A stretch of 5,569 nt of DNA from an uncultured Oxalobacter sp. (GTDB taxonomy: Bacteria > Pseudomonadota > Gammaproteobacteria > Burkholderiales > Burkholderiaceae_D), in contig CALGGD010000203.1 in the NCBI GenBank assembly GCA_937916185.1, positions 1-5,569 of the forward strand, read 5' to 3'. The notes under the pieces are model-generated. The model had not been told where the DNA came from. It saw only the letters and a list, made by a program, of their open reading frames with translations, and did no database searches. Positions 1-4,368 of the stretch are shown here, piece by piece (position 1 is the stretch's first letter; each line of letters opens with the position of its first letter). Both the position numbers and the translations under genes were made by a program.

Positions 1-2
1 TG

Positions 3-434
3 GGTGGTCTTGATGGCGCGGGGGAAGTCGCAAACATCAAGCGTGTCACCGAAGGAATCAGCAAACAGGTTACCGATTGGGTGTGGGCGACTTATCTGCC
101 GAACAGAATCCTGTGCCACTGCGGACGGCGGTGCTGTCAGGGCTGGGAAGAGAATGTCCAATGGTCTGATGCCGTTGTCGAGATGTCGAAGCTTGCTTTC
201 GGTACGGGCAAGATACTCATAACAAAACAGTATTTTTCCAAAAAGGCGTACAGGATGCCGATTGCAGATATTGCGAGGATTGAGGATTACTCGCTCAGTC
301 ACACAAAGCACCTGCTTAAGACGGTGGTGATGTTTTTCCGTGGCACTCGCAAACAGCGTGGAGTTGGTCAAGTCTTTCTTGAGGCTGTTGACCAGGCATT
401 GAGAAAACAGGGCATTGTGGGGGATGAAGAATGA
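3..434 (+). CDS. Hypothetical phage protein, 5' end cut by window; possible HTH regulator
   Basis: The reading frame is open from the first bases of the window to a TGA at 432-434, so the true start lies outside; 143 residues are visible. A GTG at 81 could serve as a start, but the frame continues upstream without a stop, so a partial gene is the better reading. Visible residues 38-45 hold a tight cysteine cluster (CHCGRRCC), which might bind metal but does not match a standard CxxC pair. Residues about 85-112 (MPIADIARIEDYSLSHTKHL and following) read like a helix-turn-helix of the sigma region 4 type. The gene overlaps the next one by ATGA, which suggests translational coupling. I do not recognise the family. 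A phage transcription regulator, even an antitermination factor, is possible but unproven. Confidence 0.7.
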   Translation, partial: GGLDGAGEVANIKRVTEGISKQVTDWVWATYLPNRILCHCGRRCCQGWEENVQWSDAVVEMSKLAFGTGKILITKQYFSKKAYRMPIADIARIEDYSLSHTKHLLKTVVMFFRGTRKQRGVGQVFLEAVDQALRKQGIVGDEE

Positions 435-658
435 AACCGATAACGACAGACAAAATCCGGCGTTACTTTTTTGACAAGGGATTTTGTGGCTACGAGATTG
501 AGCGGAGTTTTGTGCCGCTCGGGCTTGATGAGGTTGAAAAGGTCTATCTCCGGCTGTCAAATGGACGCAACGTTTGGTCAGTCGGATTTGGAAAAGAGGA
601 TAAACAGTCGTTTGTCCAGTTTGCCAACGATCTGCTGGAAATGGCAGAAAAACTTTAA
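431..658 (+). CDS. Small hypothetical phage protein (75 aa)
   Basis: The gene begins at an ATG that overlaps the preceding stop (ATGA) and ends at TAA 656-658. Translation is probably coupled to the upstream gene; the purine-rich stretch just before it (GGGGGATGAAGA) can act as ribosome binding site. The product is soluble, with no signal peptide or membrane segment. It has a short aromatic N-terminal part (RRYFFDKGFCGYEIE), a possible beta-hairpin around VYLRLSNGRNVWSVGFG, and a C-terminal amphipathic helix (FVQFANDLLEMAEKL). The family is not recognised and no function can be assigned. Its position in a chain of closely spaced small genes fits a phage accessory role. Confidence 0.72.
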   Translation: MKPITTDKIRRYFFDKGFCGYEIERSFVPLGLDEVEKVYLRLSNGRNVWSVGFGKEDKQSFVQFANDLLEMAEKL

Positions 659-667
659 GGAAAAACC

Positions 668-994
668 ATGACAGAAGAAATCAAAGACGAAAACATCATT
701 GATGATGCCGAAATCAAGACAGTTGAGGAACCGCAAACCGATGAGGCGCCACAGGCTGACCAGGCTGTTGTTGAAATCACCCGTGTCGCATCCGCCGCCT
801 GTTTCGGTGTCGGTAGTCGTGCTGACGCAATCGAACGCATGACCATCATCGGTACGAACCTGATCCTGATGGCTTTGAACGAAACCAGCCAGAAAAGCCG
901 GATGGCTGTTTTCAGCGCAGTCCTTGGGAATCTTGCCCAAGCCGCTGGTGTCCAAATTCAACAGGCACCACAGGATGAACCAAAGGCAGAATGA
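668..994 (+). CDS. Hypothetical protein with acidic N-terminal half (108 aa)
   Basis: A good Shine-Dalgarno (AAGGA at 657-661, 6 nt spacing) overlaps the stop of the previous gene and fixes the ATG at 668. The first 37 or so residues are very rich in Asp, Glu and Gln and poor in hydrophobic residues, so they are probably disordered. The part from about residue 38 to 98 alternates Ala, Leu, Ile and Met in a helical pattern (ERMTIIGTNLILMALNETSQ and following), suggesting one or two amphipathic helices that may mediate oligomerisation. The tail is again polar (QDEPKAE). There is no signal peptide. The family is not recognised. The acidic flexible arm could mimic nucleic acid, as in some phage inhibitor proteins, but this is only a guess. 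Confidence 0.72.
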   Translation: MTEEIKDENIIDDAEIKTVEEPQTDEAPQADQAVVEITRVASAACFGVGSRADAIERMTIIGTNLILMALNETSQKSRMAVFSAVLGNLAQAAGVQIQQAPQDEPKAE

Positions 995-1073
995 CCGCTG
1001 GTGTGCCAGGAGCCTGAACGGTGACTGGCACTGTGGTGTCACTGGGAAACTCAGTTTGAGAAAGGCGGCGAAA

Positions 1074-1859
1074 ATGAAATTACGCATCATTTCTGACCTG
1101 CATATTGATATCAATCATAAAATCCCGCTGGAATACGATGATGATGTGTTTACGGTCATCTGCGGCGATATCTCAGGGTACGCCGAGGATTCTATCCAAT
1201 GGATTGCCAAGAACGTCAGGAACGGTGTTTTCGTGTCAGGAAACCATATTGCGTATTCCGGTCGATACACCATCGAGGAAAGTCAGAGGGAACTTGAGCG
1301 GGTATTCCCGTTGGATGAGCCTGTCTCCTACCTCAATGACAGTTACAAGATTGTTGATGATGTGGTCTTCGTTGGTGGCACGCTCTGGACAGATTTCCGG
1401 TTGAAGGTCAACGAGAATCCAATAGCAACAAATAAATTTTATCTCGGTGCAAAGATGATGGCGGCGGTCGGGATGAACGACTATCAGCAGGAGATGTCAG
1501 AAGGCAAGTTCCTGACACCGGATAACACAGAGTCCATGCACTATCGGACGGCGAAATATATTGCAGATATCTGTGAGAAATTTCCGGACAAGAAGATTGT
1601 GGTCGTCACCCATCATGCGCCGAGCAGTCTATCCTTGGATGACAGATATGTAAACAATGCCCTCAATCCATGTTATGCGTCAGACATGGACAACTTCATC
1701 CTGAACTATCCCAACATCAAGTTATGGTGTCATGGTCACATCCACCAGTCGAAGGATTACATGATTGGCGGGACACGGATTGTCTGTAATCCCCGTGGAT
1801 ATGAGGCATGGGATGATGGTAACGCGGTTTGGGACAAGAATCTGATAATGGAGATCTGA
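1074..1859 (+). CDS. Calcineurin-like metallophosphoesterase (261 aa)
   Basis: The product carries the ordered metal-binding motifs of the calcineurin-like phosphoesterase fold: SDLHID (D8, H10), CGDISG (D32), SGNHIA (N57, H58), VVTHHAP (H180, H181) and CHGHIH (H222, H224), followed by the usual NPRGYE ending. All metal ligands appear present, so a working two-metal hydrolase is expected, and the length is normal for a single-domain member. Family members hydrolyse phosphomonoesters, phosphodiesters or nucleotides; the substrate cannot be read from sequence. Residues about 105-160 form a larger insert that may set specificity. I chose the ATG at 1074 because AAAGG at 1061-1065 precedes it by 8 nt and the first beta strand (MKLRIISDLH) starts there. 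The same frame is open further upstream, but that stretch overlaps the preceding gene and looks non-coding. It ends one base before the next ATG. Confidence 0.93.
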   Translation: MKLRIISDLHIDINHKIPLEYDDDVFTVICGDISGYAEDSIQWIAKNVRNGVFVSGNHIAYSGRYTIEESQRELERVFPLDEPVSYLNDSYKIVDDVVFVGGTLWTDFRLKVNENPIATNKFYLGAKMMAAVGMNDYQQEMSEGKFLTPDNTESMHYRTAKYIADICEKFPDKKIVVVTHHAPSSLSLDDRYVNNALNPCYASDMDNFILNYPNIKLWCHGHIHQSKDYMIGGTRIVCNPRGYEAWDDGNAVWDKNLIMEI

Positions 1860-1860
1860 A

Positions 1861-2067
1861 ATGATTGTATATGTCGTTTCAGTCCATGGTTGTGTTGTGG
1901 GTGTATATACGACCAAAAGCAGGGCAGAAAAAGCCATCAATGGGTCTTTTCCGGATTCCAATGTCAGGGAGGATGTTGCATATCCGGGGAATTATCGTGA
2001 TACAGAAGGAAAAGTCGTTGCCGATATGTGGAAAATTGAGGTCAACGCAAATCCGATAAATTGTTGA
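1861..2067 (+). CDS. Small hypothetical protein (68 aa)
   Basis: The ATG at 1861 follows the metallophosphoesterase stop by one base, with GGAG at 1850-1853 as ribosome binding site (7 nt spacing). The N-terminus (MIVYVVSVHGCVVGVYTTKS) is a beta strand-turn-strand followed by a helix (RAEKAI). This pattern is common in tiny phage and bacterial proteins that begin YVV...VGVF/Y...EKA, whose function is unknown. The C-terminal part ends with a strand-like WKIEVNANPI. There is no membrane segment or cysteine motif. It lies in the same transcription unit as its neighbours. I do not recognise a named family with confidence. Confidence 0.72.
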   Translation: MIVYVVSVHGCVVGVYTTKSRAEKAINGSFPDSNVREDVAYPGNYRDTEGKVVADMWKIEVNANPINC

Positions 2068-2075
2068 GGTTGATT

Positions 2076-2414
2076 ATGGATCGGGTCTGGTACAAGAATC
2101 CTGAAAACCCCATTGCCTTCTTCAAGAGGGCGTGGGACATGACAGACATTCGATGGATTGATGAAATCGACATATCAAAGACGTGGATGCGGACAAAGCT
2201 GGAAATGCCGTTGAACGAGTTTCTGGAAAAACTGGGGCGCGGCAGGCTTGTCCAGTTCAGGTTCGTCGAAGAGGACACCTACATCGGTGACAGGTATTTC
2301 ACGGCGTTTGTCCGGTTCAAAGACCCGGATGCCGTGCGTGACCTGTTTGGATGGGCGTATGTGCCGGTGAATGAGGCAGGGGAGTTGAAAAGTGAACTGG
2401 AGGTGGTTAGATGA
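2076..2414 (+). CDS. Hypothetical protein (112 aa)
   Basis: The start is set by GAGG at 2066-2069, which overlaps the previous stop codon and lies 6 nt before the ATG at 2076. A TTG at 2061 would add five residues but has no ribosome binding site. The product is a soluble protein rich in Trp and charged residues. Helical stretches (PIAFFKRAWDM, PLNEFLEKLGRG) are followed by a probable beta region (RLVQFRFVEE, RYFTAFVRFKD) and a closing segment that may be strand-turn-strand (LFGWAYVPVNEAGELK). The stop overlaps the next ATG (ATGA at 2411-2414), so translation is likely coupled. No family is recognised and no catalytic motif is visible. Confidence 0.75.
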   Translation: MDRVWYKNPENPIAFFKRAWDMTDIRWIDEIDISKTWMRTKLEMPLNEFLEKLGRGRLVQFRFVEEDTYIGDRYFTAFVRFKDPDAVRDLFGWAYVPVNEAGELKSELEVVR

Positions 2415-2587
2415 TTCTGGACAAAGGTCCTTGGGGCATCACAACGAATATGGAACTTCAATCAGACGATTTTCTGCATGACGTGCGGATTAAAATCGAT
2501 GGTGACTTTGATGGGCTGGCAGACAGACTGAGATACCTCAATGCACTGAAAGAGCGGTTGAATGAAAAACCATTGAAGGGAAAATGA
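2411..2587 (+). CDS. Very small hypothetical protein (58 aa)
   Basis: This short gene is easily missed by length cut-offs. It has one of the best ribosome binding sites in the window (GGAGGT at 2399-2404, 6-7 nt before the ATG). It overlaps the upstream stop by ATGA and overlaps the downstream start in the same way. The product begins MILDKGPWGITTNMELQSDD and ends in an amphipathic, basic helix (LADRLRYLNALKERLNEKP). No cysteine cluster, signal peptide or membrane segment is seen. The overlaps at both ends argue that it is a real translated member of the operon. Function unknown; the size and helical tail would suit a small protein-binding or DNA-binding factor. Confidence 0.7.
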   Translation: MILDKGPWGITTNMELQSDDFLHDVRIKIDGDFDGLADRLRYLNALKERLNEKPLKGK

Positions 2588-2802
2588 TGGTCTGTCTTGG
2601 CAGGAAAATAAAAGAAAAATTCCACATTTATTTCAATGGCAGGGATATGGGAGAGGTCGAACCTTATATCGAGACGGATGAGGATGTGAGGATTGTAAAT
2701 CTGCTGTATAGCAAATGGTTGTTGACACCGCCTCCGGCTATTGTCTTTAATCGTCTTGGGGCTGTGCGAGGTTTTTATGCTGTGCGTCCGTTGATATATT
2801 GA
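2587..2802 (+). CDS. Small hypothetical protein (71 aa)
   Basis: Two consecutive ATGs (2584 and 2587) overlap the previous stop. AAGG at 2576-2579 is 7 nt from the second and 4 nt from the first, so I prefer 2587; the alternative adds one Met. The basic N-terminus (GRKIKEKFHIYFNGR) is followed by an acidic patch (GEVEPYIETDEDV). The C-terminal part is hydrophobic and aromatic, with a PPP turn (WLLTPPPAIVFNRLG) and an AVRPLIY ending. It is not long or hydrophobic enough for a clear transmembrane helix. The family is not recognised. The gene belongs to the chain of overlapping small genes. Confidence 0.68.
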   Translation: MVCLGRKIKEKFHIYFNGRDMGEVEPYIETDEDVRIVNLLYSKWLLTPPPAIVFNRLGAVRGFYAVRPLIY

Positions 2803-2811
2803 GGAAGGGAA

Positions 2812-3012
2812 ATGAAACGTCTTTGCGAAATCGACTGTACACGTGAAGAAGCACAAAAAATCACCAAAAACTATGGACGGTATAAATTTTATCCTGTTGA
2901 ATACGGTGGCTGGATTGTCTCTGATGTCGTTCAGATTATGTTTTTCAAGGTGATTGAGTTGGAATCCCGGATTGAACAGCTTGAGAAAGACCTGAAAAGA
3001 TATCAGGATTGA
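2812..3012 (+). CDS. Small hypothetical protein with C-terminal coiled coil (66 aa)
   Basis: A long purine-rich Shine-Dalgarno (GAGGAAGGGA, 2801-2810) begins inside the previous stop and precedes the ATG at 2812. The N-terminal half has two cysteines (LCEIDC) and a helix (TREEAQKITKN). The middle has a YGGWIV strand. The last 20 or so residues (KVIELESRIEQLEKDLKRYQ) form a clear heptad-like amphipathic helix that suggests dimerisation through a short coiled coil. It is the last gene before the 216-nt non-coding control region, so it probably ends the left operon. The family is not recognised. Confidence 0.72.
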   Translation: MKRLCEIDCTREEAQKITKNYGRYKFYPVEYGGWIVSDVVQIMFFKVIELESRIEQLEKDLKRYQD

Positions 3013-3021
3013 TGATGAATT

Positions 3022-3070
3022 TAAAAAAAATTCAAAAAACACTTGAAATAATACTTTTTGGTGCTAAAAT
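3022..3070 (+). promoter_or_regulatory. Strong sigma-70-type promoter with upstream A-tracts
   Basis: TTGAAA at 3043-3048 and TAAAAT at 3065-3070 are separated by 16 nt, each one or two mismatches from consensus. The predicted start is near 3077. The segment 3022-3041 is almost pure A/T with two A-tracts (eight and six A), at the position where UP elements bind the RNA polymerase alpha subunit. It starts right after the last gene of the left operon and points toward the DUF2513 gene and, beyond it, the modification and packaging genes. Assignment rests on sequence match only. Confidence 0.65.
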
Positions 3071-3080
3071 GGGCGTTAAT

Positions 3081-3107
3081 TTCTAAAGTGGGTTAATGCG
3101 CTTAGAA
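3081..3107 (+). promoter_or_regulatory. Hairpin at the 5' end of the predicted leader RNA
   Basis: TTCTAA (3081-3086) pairs with TTAGAA (3102-3107). After one bulged A, GTG (3088-3090) pairs with CGC (3099-3101) using one G-U, leaving an 8-nt loop. It would form within the first 30 nt of an RNA started near 3077. A partly exclusive pairing is also possible, GCGTTAA at 3073-3079 with TTAATGC at 3093-3099 (one G-U), if the RNA starts early enough. The position suggests a cis-acting element or, as DNA, an operator near the start site. Confidence 0.4.
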
Positions 3108-3114
3108 CATAGAG

Positions 3115-3147
3115 AGCCTTGAAAACAGCCGTTTTCAGGGCTTTTTT
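3115..3147 (+). terminator. Intrinsic (rho-independent) terminator
   Basis: A 12-bp stem with a single G-U pair (AGCCTTGAAAAC at 3115-3126 against GTTTTCAGGGCT at 3131-3142) closes a 4-nt loop. It is followed directly by a run of six T ending at 3147. This is a textbook plus-strand terminator. It ends the left operon and also stops RNA from the promoter at 3043-3070 after only about 70 nt. The genes downstream therefore need read-through, antitermination or another promoter. Confidence 0.88.
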
Positions 3148-3156
3148 GTTACCAGA

Positions 3157-3206
3157 ACCAGCCAAGCCTCTGACCGGAAAATGGCATTAGTCCCGGTCAT
3201 GCTGGT
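3157..3206 (+). repeat. Imperfect inverted repeat / leader stem-loop before the DUF2513 gene
   Basis: ACCAGC (3157-3162) pairs with GCTGGT (3201-3206), and inside it TGACCGG (3171-3177) pairs with CCGGTCA (3193-3199). The loop is 15 nt and the internal bulge is asymmetric, 8 nt against 1 nt. An extra ACCA/TGGT half-match flanks the outer arm. No T-run follows, so it is not an intrinsic terminator. It may be a translational leader structure or a protein binding site for the gene that starts 22 nt later. Confidence 0.5.
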
Positions 3207-3228
3207 TGGTTAAATTACGGAATCTGTG

Positions 3229-3642
3229 ATGAAACGGGACTGGAATTTACTGCATATCCTGCTGGCTCATTTTGAGACAGAATCCATCGGAGAGTTCATT
3301 CAGGACATGGACAAGACAGACCGATGGACAGAAGGGCAGTATTTCTCGGATTATCTGAAATCCGACACCGATAAACGCCGTGGCATTGTTTACGGACATC
3401 TGGAACTGCTGGTAGATGGCGGATATGTCCAGGGCATTGAACTGCGTCTGGACGACAAGGGTTATTCATGCGGGCTGTTCCATCCACGCCTGACCAATGA
3501 AGGGCATGACCTGTTGCAGGCAATGCGGTCGGACAACCTCTGGGGCAAGGTCAAGAAACTTGCTTCCGAAAAGGGTGTGGAACTATCCATCCAGTCACTG
3601 AAATACCTGATTCCGTTTGCATACAAGCAGATATTCGATTGA
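3229..3642 (+). CDS. DUF2513-type hypothetical protein (137 aa)
   Basis: The protein opens with MKRDWNLLHILLAHFE, holds a central segment GHLELLVDGGYVQGIELRL, and then RLTNEGHDLLQAMRSDNLWGKVKKLASEKG. This order (MKRDW start, winged-helix-like middle, RLT-EGHDFL-x-AIR-D-W motif) is what I know of the DUF2513 family, found in phages and mobile elements of many bacteria. Its role is unknown; the fold suggests a DNA- or protein-binding winged helix rather than an enzyme. I chose the ATG at 3229 over the GTG at 3226 because family members begin MKRDW. The ribosome binding site is weak (CGGA at 3218-3221). The gene stands alone between two non-coding regions that both contain terminator-like structures. 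Confidence 0.82.
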   Translation: MKRDWNLLHILLAHFETESIGEFIQDMDKTDRWTEGQYFSDYLKSDTDKRRGIVYGHLELLVDGGYVQGIELRLDDKGYSCGLFHPRLTNEGHDLLQAMRSDNLWGKVKKLASEKGVELSIQSLKYLIPFAYKQIFD

Positions 3643-3691
3643 TATTCAAATAATATTATTCCCCGCCCGCTTAGCTCCGTGTTCTGTTGGA

Positions 3692-3720
3692 TTGACAGGC
3701 TTTAAAACAGACAGTACCCA
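3692..3720 (+). promoter_or_regulatory. Possible promoter with perfect -35 and poor -10
   Basis: TTGACA at 3692-3697 matches the -35 consensus exactly. At 17 nt spacing the -10 position reads TACCCA (3715-3720), which matches only the first two consensus bases. If used, it would probably need an activator. It points toward the ParB-like and methyltransferase genes. Confidence 0.22.
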
Positions 3721-3744
3721 TCCGCTCCTGATGGAATGCTGTTG

Positions 3745-3788
3745 AGCCCCACTTGTTTTCTCGTTTTTTTGGTTGGGGCTGGTTTTTT
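3745..3788 (+). terminator. Probable intrinsic terminator after the DUF2513 gene
   Basis: AGCCCCA (3745-3751) pairs perfectly with TGGGGCT (3774-3780) and six T follow at 3783-3788 after GG. The stem is short but GC-rich. The 22-nt loop is larger than usual and itself contains a run of seven T, so efficiency may be moderate. It would separate the DUF2513 transcript from the ParB-like gene. Confidence 0.5.
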
Positions 3789-3828
3789 CATTTCTTGTTC
3801 TCCACCATCTTGCTCCTCCGCAAGCGAC

Positions 3829-3847
3829 TGACCGCCGTAAGCGGTCA
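3829..3847 (+). promoter_or_regulatory. Hairpin just upstream of the ParB-like gene's ribosome binding site
   Basis: TGACCGC (3829-3835) and GCGGTCA (3841-3847) form a perfect 7-bp stem around a 5-nt loop, ending 4 nt before the Shine-Dalgarno AAAGG (3852-3856). It could affect ribosome access or act as a binding site. Its arm shares TGACCG with the inverted repeat at 3171-3199 in front of the DUF2513 gene. Confidence 0.4.
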
Positions 3848-3867
3848 TCTCAAAGGCGACAAAAATC

Positions 3868-4368
3868 ATGGCGACAAAAAAGAAAACACCTCAGTTCGTG
3901 ATGAGGAATGTTGATGACCTCATTCCGTACATCAACAATGCACGGACTCACAGCGAGAAACAGGTCAATCAGGTAGCTTCTTCCATCAAAGAGTTTGGGT
4001 TTATGAATCCTGTCATCATCTCTGATGACAATGGAATCCTGGCTGGTCACTGCCGTGTCATGGCGGCAAAGAAACTTGGCATCAAGGAAGTGCCATGTAT
4101 GCAGGAATCCCATCTTTCCGAAGCACAGAAGAAGGCTTATATCCTGGCTGACAACAAACTCGCTGAAAACGCTGGTTGGGACTTTGAGCTTGTTCGGGTG
4201 GAGCTGGAAACGCTGAAAGATGAAGACTTCAATATCGAGCTGACCGGGTTTGATTTGAATATAGCGGCTCCAGTCGAAGATACATCAAGGGAAATGGACC
4301 TTGGTGAGTTTGGCGAGGAACAGTTTGACCATATCTGTCCGAAATGTAAATTCAGGTTCAATGACTGA
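3868..4368 (+). CDS. ParB-like N-terminal domain protein (166 aa)
   Basis: Residues about 11-100 form a ParB/Srx-type N-terminal domain: VDDLIPYINNARTHSEKQV, then SSIKEFGFMNPVIISDDNGI and the phosphate-binding AGHCRVMAAKKLG (GHxR form, G60-R63), and finally EAQKKAYILADNKLAENAGW. In phages this domain is often found with DNA methyltransferases, either fused at the C-terminus or encoded next door, and some members have nuclease or CTP-binding activity. Here it stands alone. It is too short for chromosome-partitioning ParB and lacks the helix-turn-helix domain, so plasmid partition is unlikely. The tail ends with HICPKCKFRF, one CxxC half of a zinc ribbon, as seen in related phage proteins. AAAGG at 3852-3856 precedes the ATG by 11 nt. 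Its TGA overlaps the methyltransferase ATG (TGATG), so the two products are probably made together. Confidence 0.88.
   Translation: MATKKKTPQFVMRNVDDLIPYINNARTHSEKQVNQVASSIKEFGFMNPVIISDDNGILAGHCRVMAAKKLGIKEVPCMQESHLSEAQKKAYILADNKLAENAGWDFELVRVELETLKDEDFNIELTGFDLNIAAPVEDTSREMDLGEFGEEQFDHICPKCKFRFND

Larger units (their letters stand above)
3643..3867 (+). other. 225-nt non-coding region before the ParB-like gene
   Basis: No coding sequence is supported here on either strand. The region starts with a 12-nt A/T palindrome (AATAATATTATT, 3649-3660) followed by a C-rich stretch. It then holds a possible promoter, small hairpins (CCATC 3718-3722 with GATGG 3730-3734), a terminator-like stem-loop, a pyrimidine-rich tract at 3781-3818 and a hairpin right before the ribosome binding site of the next gene. 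No tRNA is seen. The density of paired elements suggests a transcribed leader or a small RNA. Confidence 0.5.

Noticed and set aside
4..222. 72-codon open frame in another plus-strand frame at the window start
   Set aside because: It overlaps the frame that stays open to 434 and is coupled to the next gene. Its Ser/Arg-rich translation looks like a shadow frame.
924..1073. In-frame upstream extension of the metallophosphoesterase (50 extra residues)
   Set aside because: It overlaps the preceding gene, has no ribosome binding site, and its residues do not resemble the family. The strong Shine-Dalgarno and the natural first beta strand both fit the ATG at 1074.
995..1073. Attenuator in the 79-nt gap before the metallophosphoesterase
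   Set aside because: GTGAC/GTCAC and CTCA/TGAG can pair weakly, but the stems are short and no T-run follows.
578..1114. 178-codon open frame on the minus strand
   Set aside because: It is antisense to the 668-994 gene, which has its own strong Shine-Dalgarno, and it spans three plus-strand gene ends. It has no start signal or motif.
2458..3042. 194-codon open frame on the minus strand
   Set aside because: It lies opposite three small plus-strand genes that have good ribosome binding sites and start/stop overlaps. Its translation is Phe/Ser/Ile-rich low-quality sequence without any motif.
3643..3867. tRNA or CRISPR array in the non-coding region
   Set aside because: No cloverleaf with the TTCAA-type T-arm and CCA end could be traced, and there are no regularly spaced direct repeats.
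3868..4368. Plasmid or chromosome partition ParB
   Set aside because: It is too short, with no helix-turn-helix domain, no ParA gene nearby and no parS-like site seen. The GHxR form and the CPKC tail fit phage ParB-like proteins instead.
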